Made by a program: the position numbers and the translations under genes. From NVTR01 sp036480115 (GTDB lineage: Bacteria > Pseudomonadota > Alphaproteobacteria > Rhodobacterales > Rhodobacteraceae), in NCBI GenBank assembly GCA_965224795.1, contig CBDDAE010000001.1, positions 1,178,001 through 1,242,000 of the forward strand: a DNA stretch of 64,000 bases, read 5' to 3'. The notes under the pieces were generated by a model. That model saw nothing but the letters and a program-made list of their open reading frames with translations. It was not told where the DNA came from and searched no databases. This document shows positions 45,357 through 53,928 of this stretch, piece after piece. Position 1 is the stretch's first letter. Every line of letters starts with the position of its first letter.

Positions 45357-45935
45357 ATGACATATCTGATCGTTGCACTGGCCGCATATATCCTGGGATC
45401 AATTCCGTTCGGCATTATCATGGCCCGCCTGTTTGGCTTGGGTGATTTACGCCAAATCGGTTCCGGAAATATCGGCGCCACCAACGTACTGCGAACGGGC
45501 AATAAACCTGCCGCTTTTTTGACTCTGCTATTAGATGCCGGCAAGGGAGCTGCTGCGGTTCTGATCGCCCGTCAGTTTGGCGGCGAAGATATCGCCGGGC
45601 TGGCAGGGTTGTTCGCATTGCTTGGCCACCTGTTTCCGATCTTCCTTCGGTTTAAGGGTGGTAAGGGTATGGCCACATTCTTGGGCGCTCTATTGGCACT
45701 GTCATTTCCGGTTGGCGTGGCTGCCTGTGCCACCTGGCTGGCCACGGCAATCTTGTTTCGGTATTCGTCCCTGTCCGCCATCATCGCCGCCACCCTGGCC
45801 CCTGTGTTCGGCTACTTTCTGTACCACCGCCACGGTGCCATACTGATCATGCTGATGTCAGCCCTTGTGGTTTACCGCCACAGCGCAAACATCAAAAGAT
45901 TGCGCAATGGAACCGAACCAAAGATTGGCAAGTAA
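45357..45935 (+). CDS. plsY: glycerol-3-phosphate acyltransferase
   Basis: A 192-residue integral membrane enzyme with about five hydrophobic segments that transfers acyl from acyl-phosphate to glycerol-3-phosphate, the first step of phospholipid synthesis. Conserved motifs are GSIPFGIIMAR, IGSGNIGATNVLRTG and GHLFPIFLRFKGGKG. It lies three bases after the pyrC-like gene and may be cotranscribed. Confidence 0.92.
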   Translation: MTYLIVALAAYILGSIPFGIIMARLFGLGDLRQIGSGNIGATNVLRTGNKPAAFLTLLLDAGKGAAAVLIARQFGGEDIAGLAGLFALLGHLFPIFLRFKGGKGMATFLGALLALSFPVGVAACATWLATAILFRYSSLSAIIAATLAPVFGYFLYHRHGAILIMLMSALVVYRHSANIKRLRNGTEPKIGK

Positions 45936-45956
45936 CCGGACTTAAAAGGAAAACTA

Positions 45957-46403
45957 ATGACATTTCCAGAATCCATCAAAACCTGTTTTTCCAAATATGC
46001 AACATTCACTGGGCGGGCAAGCCGGTCGGAATACTGGTGGTTCTACCTGTTTATATTATTAGGTAGCTTTATTCCTGTAATTTCAATTATTTTTTCATTG
46101 GCAATGTTTGTACCTACCATCGCCGTCACTACCCGGCGTTTACATGATGTCGACCGTTCCGGCTGGTGGCAAGTCGCCCCAATCAGCATGATACTATTAA
46201 CCAGCATTTTGGCCGCAATTGAGGCGAACATCCTTGCTACAGCCGCCGGAATTGCAGCGCTAGTTTGCATAATTATGCTGATAGTCTGGCTGATCAAAAT
46301 AGGCACAATTGGTGACAACCGGTTCGGTTCTGACCCGCTGGATGGACCAGACAACCTATCGGATGACCAGTATTCGACCAGCTCTATCCCAAAAGTGAAA
46401 TAA
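45957..46403 (+). CDS. DUF805 membrane protein
   Basis: A 148-residue protein with the DUF805 pattern: FTGRASRSEYWWFYLF near the N-terminus, RRLHDVDRSGWW in the middle, and about three or four hydrophobic segments. Inner membrane, function unknown. It ends two bases before the convergent gshA. Confidence 0.85.
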   Translation: MTFPESIKTCFSKYATFTGRASRSEYWWFYLFILLGSFIPVISIIFSLAMFVPTIAVTTRRLHDVDRSGWWQVAPISMILLTSILAAIEANILATAAGIAALVCIIMLIVWLIKIGTIGDNRFGSDPLDGPDNLSDDQYSTSSIPKVK

Positions 46404-46405
46404 CC

Positions 46406-47776
46406 CTAGTAGCTATATTCTTTGTACACCTTAGAAATATCCCCGGCCCAATCGCCATGGTAGTGGTCCAGCAATTCATCCGCTGGGACTTTGCCGCTTT
46501 GCACAGATTCCTGCAATGCGTTCAGGAAATGGGTTTCATCCGGGATCAATCCACCGGCACCGGGCATCGCGCGGGCCTTCAGGCCTGACTGGGCAATGGC
46601 AACGGTTTCGCGCGCCAGGTCGTGCATCTTTATGCCGTTAACCTGGGCCTGCAACCCATCGACAGAGGCCGCAACGCGCAATGCTTCGCGGGTTTCAGCA
46701 TCCCAATCTTTGGCCAAATCCCAAGCCGCGTCCAGCGCGCCTCGATCATACATCAACCCGACCCAAAGTGCCGGCAAGGCGCACAGCCGTCGCCAAGGTC
46801 CACCATCGGCACCACGCATCTCGATATATTGCTTCAGCCGGGCTTCGGGGAAACAGGTAGTCAAGTGATCGGCCCAGTCTGACATGGATGGTGTTTCACC
46901 GGGCAGGGCAGGTAACTTACCATCAAGAAAATCCCGAAATGATTGCCCCAACGCATCAATATATTTACCGTCGCGATAGACAAAATACATCGGTACATCC
47001 AGCATGTAATCCACCCATGCCTCAAACCCAAAACCGTCCTGAAACACGAACGGCAACATGCCGGTCCGGACAGGATCCAAGTCTCGCCAAATGCGGGACC
47101 GCCACGATTTGTGGCCGTTGATCTTGCCCTCAAAAAATGGCGAATTGGCAAACAGCGCCGTAGCTACTGGTTGCAGCGCAATGGCTACTCGCATTTTTTG
47201 CACCATATCCGCTTCCGATCCGAAATCCAGATTCACCTGCACCGTACAGGTCCGGCGCATCATTTGTGTGCCGTGGGTGCCGACCGTTTGCATATAGTCG
47301 TTCATCAGTTTGTAACGCCCTTTGGGCATCAGATCCATTTGTTCATGGGTCCAGATCGGGGCTGCGCCAAGCCCGATGAATTTCACACCGACCTTATCCG
47401 CCACGCCCTGAACGTCCTTCAAATGGGCGTTCACTTCGTCACAGGTTTCATGAATGCTGGCCAGTGGCGCGCCTGACAATTCCAACTGCCCACCAGGTTC
47501 CAGACTGACATTAGCACCGTCTTTTTCCAGCCCGATAATGTTGTCGCCTTCAAATACAGGTGCCCAACCAAAGCCATGCTGCAACCCCTCTAGGATCGCT
47601 TTGATTGAACGTTCCCCGCCGTAAGGCAACGGTTTCAGAGTATCTTTGCAATAGCCAAATTTTTCGTGCTCGGTGCCTATACGCCAATCTTTTTTCGGCT
47701 TGCACCCCTTGGCCAGATGTTCAGCCAATTGGTCAATGCTTTCGATTGGGCCACCGCCCGACTGTGGAATAGACAT
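46406..47776 (-). CDS. gshA: glutamate-cysteine ligase
   Basis: A 456-residue enzyme that joins glutamate and cysteine, the first step of glutathione synthesis. It has the length and features of the plant/alphaproteobacterial class (WRIGTEHEKFGY, ERSIKAILEGLQ, VSLEPGGQLELSGAP, MRRTCTVQVNLDF). It is cytosolic. Confidence 0.92.
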   Translation of the reverse strand: MSIPQSGGGPIESIDQLAEHLAKGCKPKKDWRIGTEHEKFGYCKDTLKPLPYGGERSIKAILEGLQHGFGWAPVFEGDNIIGLEKDGANVSLEPGGQLELSGAPLASIHETCDEVNAHLKDVQGVADKVGVKFIGLGAAPIWTHEQMDLMPKGRYKLMNDYMQTVGTHGTQMMRRTCTVQVNLDFGSEADMVQKMRVAIALQPVATALFANSPFFEGKINGHKSWRSRIWRDLDPVRTGMLPFVFQDGFGFEAWVDYMLDVPMYFVYRDGKYIDALGQSFRDFLDGKLPALPGETPSMSDWADHLTTCFPEARLKQYIEMRGADGGPWRRLCALPALWVGLMYDRGALDAAWDLAKDWDAETREALRVAASVDGLQAQVNGIKMHDLARETVAIAQSGLKARAMPGAGGLIPDETHFLNALQESVQSGKVPADELLDHYHGDWAGDISKVYKEYSY

Positions 47777-47843
47777 ATTTGCGCTCCGAACTCAGTGCTA
47801 AAACTAAGGTCAGAGTTGGTGCTAATTTAAGGTGAAGTCAATG

Positions 47844-48353
47844 TCAGGCTGCGCGGTTTGATTGCCAAATCACCACTTGACGGTTTTGAACGTTTTCAAT
47901 CGCCGCCAACAACTTTTCAGTTTTCAACCCTTCAAGCCCGGAAAACACATCAAACAACGCTTCTGCACCCTCTGCATCGGTTGGAATGCGCAAAGGCAAC
48001 GTGCTTGGATCATGCAAGACCCATTCAGAAGCCGAATCGTCATTTGGATCAAGTTCAACTTTATCCAAGTCCGAAATAACCACCGAGCCGCCTTCTACCG
48101 GCCCGTAATAAGTGACCTGGCCTTCGTCCACCAGAACAACGCCGGACCCGCCCGCACCGGTGCGAAACCGGCCGCGCTGAATGCCTGCAAAGACCAGCAA
48201 AGCGCCAGCAACTGCCATTGAAGTACCCAATATCTGCATTGATCCAACACTACCAAGCGCCCAGTACAATCCAAGCAAAGACACCGCGACGCCCGCGATT
48301 GCGTCGCGGAACCGGCTAATTGCTTCTGATATTTCCGGCCGAATGAATTTCAT
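47844..48353 (-). CDS. conserved membrane protein, function unknown
   Basis: A 169-residue protein with two hydrophobic segments near residues 17-35 and 40-58 (GVAVSLLGLYWALG and GTSMAVAGALLVFAGI), then a soluble C-terminal part with YYGPVEGGSVVISDLDKVEL. No recognised domain. The position between gshA and rsmE gives no functional clue. Confidence 0.65.
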   Translation of the reverse strand: MKFIRPEISEAISRFRDAIAGVAVSLLGLYWALGSVGSMQILGTSMAVAGALLVFAGIQRGRFRTGAGGSGVVLVDEGQVTYYGPVEGGSVVISDLDKVELDPNDDSASEWVLHDPSTLPLRIPTDAEGAEALFDVFSGLEGLKTEKLLAAIENVQNRQVVIWQSNRAA

Positions 48354-48517
48354 TTAGAGCCTTACTAGGGTTTGGGCAGATTTTGCCCGTGCAGCGTCGT
48401 TGCTATATAATTAAAGCAGACTTGGACGAATTTATGGCATTTTTTTTTGGTTTTTCTGACATTTGAAGAAACAATCACTAACCGGCAATACATAGCCCAA
48501 ACCCCGGAGATTGAATA

Positions 48518-49240
48518 TTACCAGTCACCAAATTTCGTTTGCCAGACAGTCAATGCCGCAACTGCGGCGGTATCAGCGCGCAATATTCTGGGGCCCAAAC
48601 TGATTGCACTAGCCTGTTCCATCGCCTGCAATCGTTCCCTTTCAGCTTCTGAAAACCCGCCCTCGGGCCCTACTAATATAGCCCAGGGGCCAGATTTTTT
48701 ATCGCCGAGCATCGCCTGCATCCCAACCAAAGCCTCATCACAAAACATCAATCGACGGTTTGTTGGCCACTTGTCCAACAGATCGGTCAGCTTTTGCAGT
48801 TTGTGGACCTCTGGCACATAGGTTCCGCCACATTGTTCAGCCGCTTCCACCGCATGGGCCTGTAACTTATCTTGGCGAACCCGGTCATTATTGGTGAACT
48901 TAGTCAGGACCGGCATGATCTGGGCCGCCCCCATCTCTGCCGCCTTTTCAACAATGAAATCTGTGCGTGCTTTCTTAATTGGCGCAAACAAAAACCAAAG
49001 GTCGGGTGGCATCTGTAGTGGTTTGGTTTGGGTTTCGCAGCGTACAACCCCACCCCTTTTTGAGGCAACAGCGACAAGCGCCAGAAATTCACCATCCGTG
49101 CCATTGAGCAGCAGCAAAGGGTCGCCGGTTTTCAGCCGCATGACCCCAAAAAGATAGTGTGCCTGATCCCGGTTCAGAGGAACCGATTGCCCCGACCCAA
49201 GCGGGTGTTCTACATAGAGTCTGATCTTAGCAATCGCCAT
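48518..49240 (-). CDS. rsmE: 16S rRNA (uracil1498-N3)-methyltransferase
   Basis: A 240-residue SPOUT-class enzyme that methylates U1498 of 16S rRNA. Features are the N-terminal PUA-like part (RDQAHYLFGVMRLKTGD) and the SAM-binding knot (ILVGPEGGFSEAERE, then SLGPRILRADTA). It diverges from ubiA with 11 bases between starts. Confidence 0.93.
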   Translation of the reverse strand: MAIAKIRLYVEHPLGSGQSVPLNRDQAHYLFGVMRLKTGDPLLLLNGTDGEFLALVAVASKRGGVVRCETQTKPLQMPPDLWFLFAPIKKARTDFIVEKAAEMGAAQIMPVLTKFTNNDRVRQDKLQAHAVEAAEQCGGTYVPEVHKLQKLTDLLDKWPTNRRLMFCDEALVGMQAMLGDKKSGPWAILVGPEGGFSEAERERLQAMEQASAISLGPRILRADTAAVAALTVWQTKFGDW

Positions 49241-49251
49241 GGGACAACCCT

Positions 49252-50220
49252 ATGACCGAGACTCCTAATACGCCAGAGGGCACAGGCCAGGTTTCCGATG
49301 CCATTTCTGGCAACTGGGTAGACAAACTCGCCCCACACTGGGCCCGGCCTTATCTACGATTGTCGCGGGCTGATCGGCCTATTGGCACCTGGCTTTTGTT
49401 GCTGCCCTGCTGGTGGGGCGCACTACTGGCTGCCTCTTGGCAGGGAAAGTTCGGCCAGGCAGAGGCCTGGATCATGTTCGGCTGCGCTATGGGGGCCTGG
49501 CTGATGCGCGGTGCGGGTTGCACCTGGAATGACATCACTGATCGCAATTTTGACGCCATGGTAGAGCGCACCCGGTCACGCCCTATCCCATCCGGGCAAG
49601 TAAATCTGCAAGGTGCCTATGCTTGGTTGGTGCTACAACTTGGGCTCGCCTTAGTTATTCTGCTGACGTTTCACAAAACGGCTGTATTGCTTGGGGTCGC
49701 GTCTCTTGTACTTGTGGTGATCTACCCCTTCGCCAAAAGGTTTACCTGGTGGCCACAGGCGTTTTTGGGGTTGGCGTACAACTGGGGGGCATTATTGGCT
49801 TGGACCGCAGTGACAGGCGGGATGCATTGGGCATCCCTGGCTTTGTACGGAGCGGGTTTTTTCTGGACACTGTTTTACGACACTATCTATGCCCATCAGG
49901 ACACCGAGGATGATGCCCTGATAGGCGTGAAATCCACAGCTCGGCTGTTTGGAAAAGATACGAAAAAATGGCTGCGCTGGTTTATGATGCTTTCTGCCAC
50001 TTTGCTAACTGTCGCAATTGTCCTGTCACATTCTGCGGACAGAAATGTGCTGGCGCTGGTTATTGCCATTGGCGGACCTTGGGCCTTTGGTTGGCATTTA
50101 GCCTGGCAAAACCGAACTCTGGAAATCAATGATCCAAAGAATTGCCACCGATTGTTCCTGTCAAATCGCAATGCCGGGTTGATTCCGGTATTATTTATCG
50201 CAATTAGTCTATTCCTGTGA
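49252..50220 (+). CDS. ubiA: 4-hydroxybenzoate octaprenyltransferase
   Basis: A 322-residue membrane prenyltransferase that attaches the prenyl chain to 4-hydroxybenzoate in ubiquinone synthesis. The two Mg-binding motifs are NDITDRNFDAMVERTRSRPI and YAHQDTEDDALIGVKSTARL. About eight hydrophobic segments are present. The upstream partner ispB in this window should supply the chain. Confidence 0.93.
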   Translation: MTETPNTPEGTGQVSDAISGNWVDKLAPHWARPYLRLSRADRPIGTWLLLLPCWWGALLAASWQGKFGQAEAWIMFGCAMGAWLMRGAGCTWNDITDRNFDAMVERTRSRPIPSGQVNLQGAYAWLVLQLGLALVILLTFHKTAVLLGVASLVLVVIYPFAKRFTWWPQAFLGLAYNWGALLAWTAVTGGMHWASLALYGAGFFWTLFYDTIYAHQDTEDDALIGVKSTARLFGKDTKKWLRWFMMLSATLLTVAIVLSHSADRNVLALVIAIGGPWAFGWHLAWQNRTLEINDPKNCHRLFLSNRNAGLIPVLFIAISLFL

Positions 50221-50287
50221 TTGCAGCCAACCCGCGCAATGCCTAAGAACTGCCTATGAATCGCAAATCAACATCCGGAAAACTCTA

Positions 50288-52195
50288 ATGCAACGCGCCC
50301 GTTACATGCCGGCCGTTATTGCCTTGGTGTTTGGTATCATATTTGCCCTGCTGGCAGCCATGCTGGCGGTTTCCACTATCGAATCAAAGTCCCGCAAGGA
50401 CGTATCGCGGGTTCTTGAACTGAACGGTCATGGTTGGGCTGAGGTTACCGTTGATGGGTTGCAGGTTATACTGGGCGGGTTCGCGCCCGACGAAGCCAAC
50501 CGGTTTCGCGCCCTTAGCGCGGCCGGTGCGGTCATCGATGCATCCCGATTAATTGATGCCATGAGCGTGGATGATCAGAGCGCCCTGGAGCCACCAAAAT
50601 TTTCAATTGAGATTTTGCGCAATGACGATGGCATCTCGCTGATCGGGCTGATCCCTGAAGTTACAAACCGCGATAAGGTCGTGAAAGCCATTCGAAAAAT
50701 TGCCGACAATGCCCAAGTAACTGATTTGCTGGATACGGTCGATTTTCCAGAACCTGAAGGCTGGGCCGAGGCATTGTCCTATGGCATCGCCTCATTGGCT
50801 AGCTTGCCCCGTTCAAAAATATCCATTTCGCCCGGAAAGGTATTGTTGAAAGCAATCAGCGACAGCCCTAAGGAAAAACGCCGGCTTGAAACTGATCTTT
50901 CGCGCCAGGCCCCAAGCGGCGTGCAGGTCAGCATGGACATCACCGCGCCGCGTCCGGTAATTTCGCCCTACACACTGCGCTTTATTATTGGCCCCGACGC
51001 AACTCGCTTTGATGCCTGTTCAACATTTTCGCAAGAAGGCGAAACCAAGATAATGCTTGCGGCCCGTGAAGCGGGATTGCTGGGCAAATCCAACTGTACA
51101 ATTGGGTTGGGAATTCCCAGCCCCACCTGGGATGACGCCGTGGTCATTGCCATTGGTAAGCTAAAAGAGATCGGCGGCGGCTCTGTGACTTTTAGCGATG
51201 CGGACGTAACACTTGTTGCCGTTGATACAACGCCGCAATCGAAATTTGATCAGGTTGTCGGTGAACTTAAGTCGGAGTTGCCAGACGCATTTTCTTTGCA
51301 TGCAGTTTTGCCGGAACCTGTGGTCATTGATGGTACCGGAGAAGGCTCTGGTCCGCCGGAATTTGTTGCGACCAAAAGCCCGGAAGGTAACGTGCGGCTA
51401 CGCGGGCGTATTCCAGATGAGCGAACCCGCCTTGCCACTGAAAGCTATGCCCAGGCGCAATTTGGTAGCGATGTTGTTACAGGTGCCATGCGCATTGATC
51501 CTGATCTGCCAAGCGGCTGGTCAACGCGGGTTTTGGCGTCATTGGAAGCATTGGCACAGTTGGACAGCGGCTCTATTGTTACCCAGCCAGACGTTGTTGA
51601 TATCCGCGGACTGACAGGCAACAAGAAAGCACGGGCGGAAATTGCCCGTATCCTGTCTGAAAAACTGGGTGCATCAGAAAATTACCAGATATCTGTTGTC
51701 TATGAGGAAAAGCTGGATGTATTGGCCAATATTCCAACCCCGCAGGAATGTGTTGACCAGATAAATAAAGTTCTCAGCGTACAAAAAATTGTCTTTACCC
51801 CTAGCTCGGCTGAAATTGACGAAGTGGCGCGCATATCAATCGACAATATCGCTGAAATAATGAAGTCTTGTCTTGAAGTACCCATGGAGGTCGGCGGCCA
51901 CACAGATAGCCAGGGGCGAGAAGTTATGAACCTGTCGCTGAGTCAGTCTCGGGCCACATCGGTTGTGAATGCCCTGTTGGCACGACGCATCCTGACATCC
52001 AATCTAGTCGCTAAGGGGTATGGGGAAACCCAGCCAATTGCCGACAACAAAACTGAGGCTGGTCGCGAGGCCAACAGACGTATAGAATTTACTCTGATCC
52101 AAGCCGAAGAAGAAACCGCGGCCGAGGGCGAACTATCCCAAACGCCAAGTGAAGAAACAACTGACCAGACAGAGAACACAGATGAACAGAACTGA
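50288..52195 (+). CDS. OmpA-family protein with N-terminal membrane anchor
   Basis: A 635-residue protein: one membrane helix near residues 8-30, then about 450 residues of BON-like beta-alpha repeats, then an OmpA peptidoglycan-binding domain near the C-terminus (VGGHTDSQGREVMNLSLSQSRA, KGYGETQPIADN, EANRRIEFTL). The tail is acidic and glutamate/threonine-rich. It is predicted to link the inner membrane to peptidoglycan. The following gene begins 14 bases before its stop. Confidence 0.85.
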   Translation: MQRARYMPAVIALVFGIIFALLAAMLAVSTIESKSRKDVSRVLELNGHGWAEVTVDGLQVILGGFAPDEANRFRALSAAGAVIDASRLIDAMSVDDQSALEPPKFSIEILRNDDGISLIGLIPEVTNRDKVVKAIRKIADNAQVTDLLDTVDFPEPEGWAEALSYGIASLASLPRSKISISPGKVLLKAISDSPKEKRRLETDLSRQAPSGVQVSMDITAPRPVISPYTLRFIIGPDATRFDACSTFSQEGETKIMLAAREAGLLGKSNCTIGLGIPSPTWDDAVVIAIGKLKEIGGGSVTFSDADVTLVAVDTTPQSKFDQVVGELKSELPDAFSLHAVLPEPVVIDGTGEGSGPPEFVATKSPEGNVRLRGRIPDERTRLATESYAQAQFGSDVVTGAMRIDPDLPSGWSTRVLASLEALAQLDSGSIVTQPDVVDIRGLTGNKKARAEIARILSEKLGASENYQISVVYEEKLDVLANIPTPQECVDQINKVLSVQKIVFTPSSAEIDEVARISIDNIAEIMKSCLEVPMEVGGHTDSQGREVMNLSLSQSRATSVVNALLARRILTSNLVAKGYGETQPIADNKTEAGREANRRIEFTLIQAEEETAAEGELSQTPSEETTDQTENTDEQN

Positions 52196-52517
52196 GTTTA
52201 TCATTGCCACCGCCATCATACTTTTTGTGGCCTTCATCCTTGGTTGGTTTGCCCATTGGCTGGTGAACCGTTTCATGCGGGTATCACAATCTGATATGGG
52301 CGAGCTGGATAAAATGGCGCAACAATTACACGACGCAGAAGAACAACGTGATCAGGCAGTGTCGTATTTCCAACAACGAGAGGCCGAAATCACCAACCAG
52401 CAGGCCCAGACCGAGGCCGAACTAACGGCGGCCATGGATGGATTACGTAGCGCACGGCAGGAAACTGAGGAATTGCGCGCATTTGTTGACCGGGTTAGCA
52501 AAACACCGGGCGCTTAA
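52182..52517 (+). CDS. small membrane protein with coiled coil, unknown function
   Basis: A 111-residue protein with one membrane helix (EFIIATAIILFVAFILGWFA) and a following coiled coil (residues about 40-100, rich in Q, E and A). The ATG at 52182 overlaps the end of the OmpA-like gene, so they are coupled and may act together. Upstream ATG at 52149 is not supported by a ribosome site. Confidence 0.7.
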   Translation: MNRTEFIIATAIILFVAFILGWFAHWLVNRFMRVSQSDMGELDKMAQQLHDAEEQRDQAVSYFQQREAEITNQQAQTEAELTAAMDGLRSARQETEELRAFVDRVSKTPGA

Positions 52518-52523
52518 TTTTCG

Positions 52524-52973
52524 CTACTTAAACTTCCAGCGCCTCAGGGCCGCCTTGTCAGTGTCCTTGGACTGCACCCAGGTTTCACTGTTTTTACTGA
52601 CTTCTTTCTTCCAAAATGGCGCACGTGATTTCAGATTATCCATCAGAAAATCTGCAGCTTCAAAAGCAGCGGCCCGGTGAGGTGCAGCCGTAGCTACCAT
52701 CATAATTGTTTCCCCTAGATTCAGACGCCCATAGCGATGAATGATCAGGCATGATTGCAGCTTCCATTTGGTCAGCGCCGTTGCTTCCAAGCTTTCAAGC
52801 GCGCTTTGGGTCATAGCCGGGTAGTGTTCAATTTCAAGGTACTGCAACCCGCCAGCAATATCGCGCACCAATCCTGTGAACGTAACAACAGCACCCGCAC
52901 TGGCCGCTTCTTGCACAAACGACGATAATTCCGCCCCCGGATCAAAATCACCGCTTTGCACCCGGACAGCCAT
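52524..52973 (-). CDS. moaE: molybdopterin synthase catalytic subunit
   Basis: A 149-residue subunit that, with MoaD, inserts sulfur into precursor Z to make molybdopterin. Features are GAVVTFTGLVRD, LEIEHYPAMT, IHRYGRLNLGE and KSRAPFWKKE (active-site lysine). It follows moaD by two bases. Confidence 0.93.
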   Translation of the reverse strand: MAVRVQSGDFDPGAELSSFVQEAASAGAVVTFTGLVRDIAGGLQYLEIEHYPAMTQSALESLEATALTKWKLQSCLIIHRYGRLNLGETIMMVATAAPHRAAAFEAADFLMDNLKSRAPFWKKEVSKNSETWVQSKDTDKAALRRWKFK

Positions 52974-52975
52974 TA

Positions 52976-53224
52976 CTAGCCGCCCGTCATTGGCGGGAAA
53001 AAAGCAACTTCTTGAACGCCCACCAAAGAAGCATCAAAATCCATAAGTTCCTGATCCACCGCCACTCTAATCGCCGAGACATCGGAAAATGCCAGCGCAT
53101 ATCGTTCTTCGCGTTGCACCAGTTCAGACACCAAACCAGCCACCGTCTTGGCAGAGGTTTCAACCGTTTCTTTTGGCAAACCGATACGTTCGCGCACCCA
53201 TGCGAAATACAACACGTTGATCAT
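52976..53224 (-). CDS. moaD: molybdopterin synthase sulfur carrier subunit
   Basis: An 82-residue ubiquitin-fold protein ending in the required Gly-Gly (FPPMTGG), which carries the sulfur as a thiocarboxylate. It overlaps pgsA by four bases and precedes moaE. Confidence 0.93.
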   Translation of the reverse strand: MINVLYFAWVRERIGLPKETVETSAKTVAGLVSELVQREERYALAFSDVSAIRVAVDQELMDFDASLVGVQEVAFFPPMTGG

Positions 53225-53886
53225 GGGTCTTCCCTAAGAAAGGGAATGGATTTTCGAAAGTAGTCAAACCCGGTCAGTAATGTCAGGGCTGCGGCCAGCC
53301 AAAGCAGCCAAAACCCAATCCGTCCGGACCAGATCATGCCGTGGTATTTCCAAGTTACACCAAGCAGATCCTCTTCGTCGCCAAACAAGATTTCTGACAC
53401 AATCTCACGGTTCATTCCAAACACCGACATGCCAAAGTAATGCTCAAACAGTCCCTGTCCGAACAACACAGAAATCGCCACCATTTGCACAGTGGTTTTC
53501 CATTTTGCTAGCTTTGTGACCTTCAGCGTTCCGGCGGTATCCCCCAGGAATTCGCGTAGACCAGATACGAAAACTTCTCTGAACAGGATAATCGTAGCTG
53601 GCAAAAGCAGGAACTGGGATTGACTGGAAAAGCCGATGATCACCAGCAATGCGATGACAACCATAGCCTTGTCGGCAATCGGATCAAGCATTGTGCCAAA
53701 CTTGGTTTCCTGTTTCCAACTGCGGGCCAAATACCCATCCAACCAATCTGTCAGGGCCGCTAAAACGAACAAGATAAGGGCAAACCAGTCAGCCCAAGGG
53801 CGGGTAAAATATAGGAACAACAGCGCCACACCCGGGGCTGCAAACAGCCGCAACACGGTAAGAATATTTGGCACGGTCAGTCTCAT
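53221..53886 (-). CDS. pgsA: CDP-diacylglycerol-glycerol-3-phosphate 3-phosphatidyltransferase
   Basis: A 221-residue inner-membrane enzyme that makes phosphatidylglycerol-phosphate. The CDP-alcohol phosphatidyltransferase motif is complete (TDWLDGYLAR through FGTMLDPIADK). It lies 42 bases after uvrC and overlaps moaD. The uvrC-pgsA-moaD-moaE order is common in Rhodobacterales. Confidence 0.93.
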   Translation of the reverse strand: MRLTVPNILTVLRLFAAPGVALLFLYFTRPWADWFALILFVLAALTDWLDGYLARSWKQETKFGTMLDPIADKAMVVIALLVIIGFSSQSQFLLLPATIILFREVFVSGLREFLGDTAGTLKVTKLAKWKTTVQMVAISVLFGQGLFEHYFGMSVFGMNREIVSEILFGDEEDLLGVTWKYHGMIWSGRIGFWLLWLAAALTLLTGFDYFRKSIPFLREDP

Positions 53887-53928
53887 AGGTTGTTGGTAGC
53901 GCGTTCACATCGGCGGGGAAACCCAAGG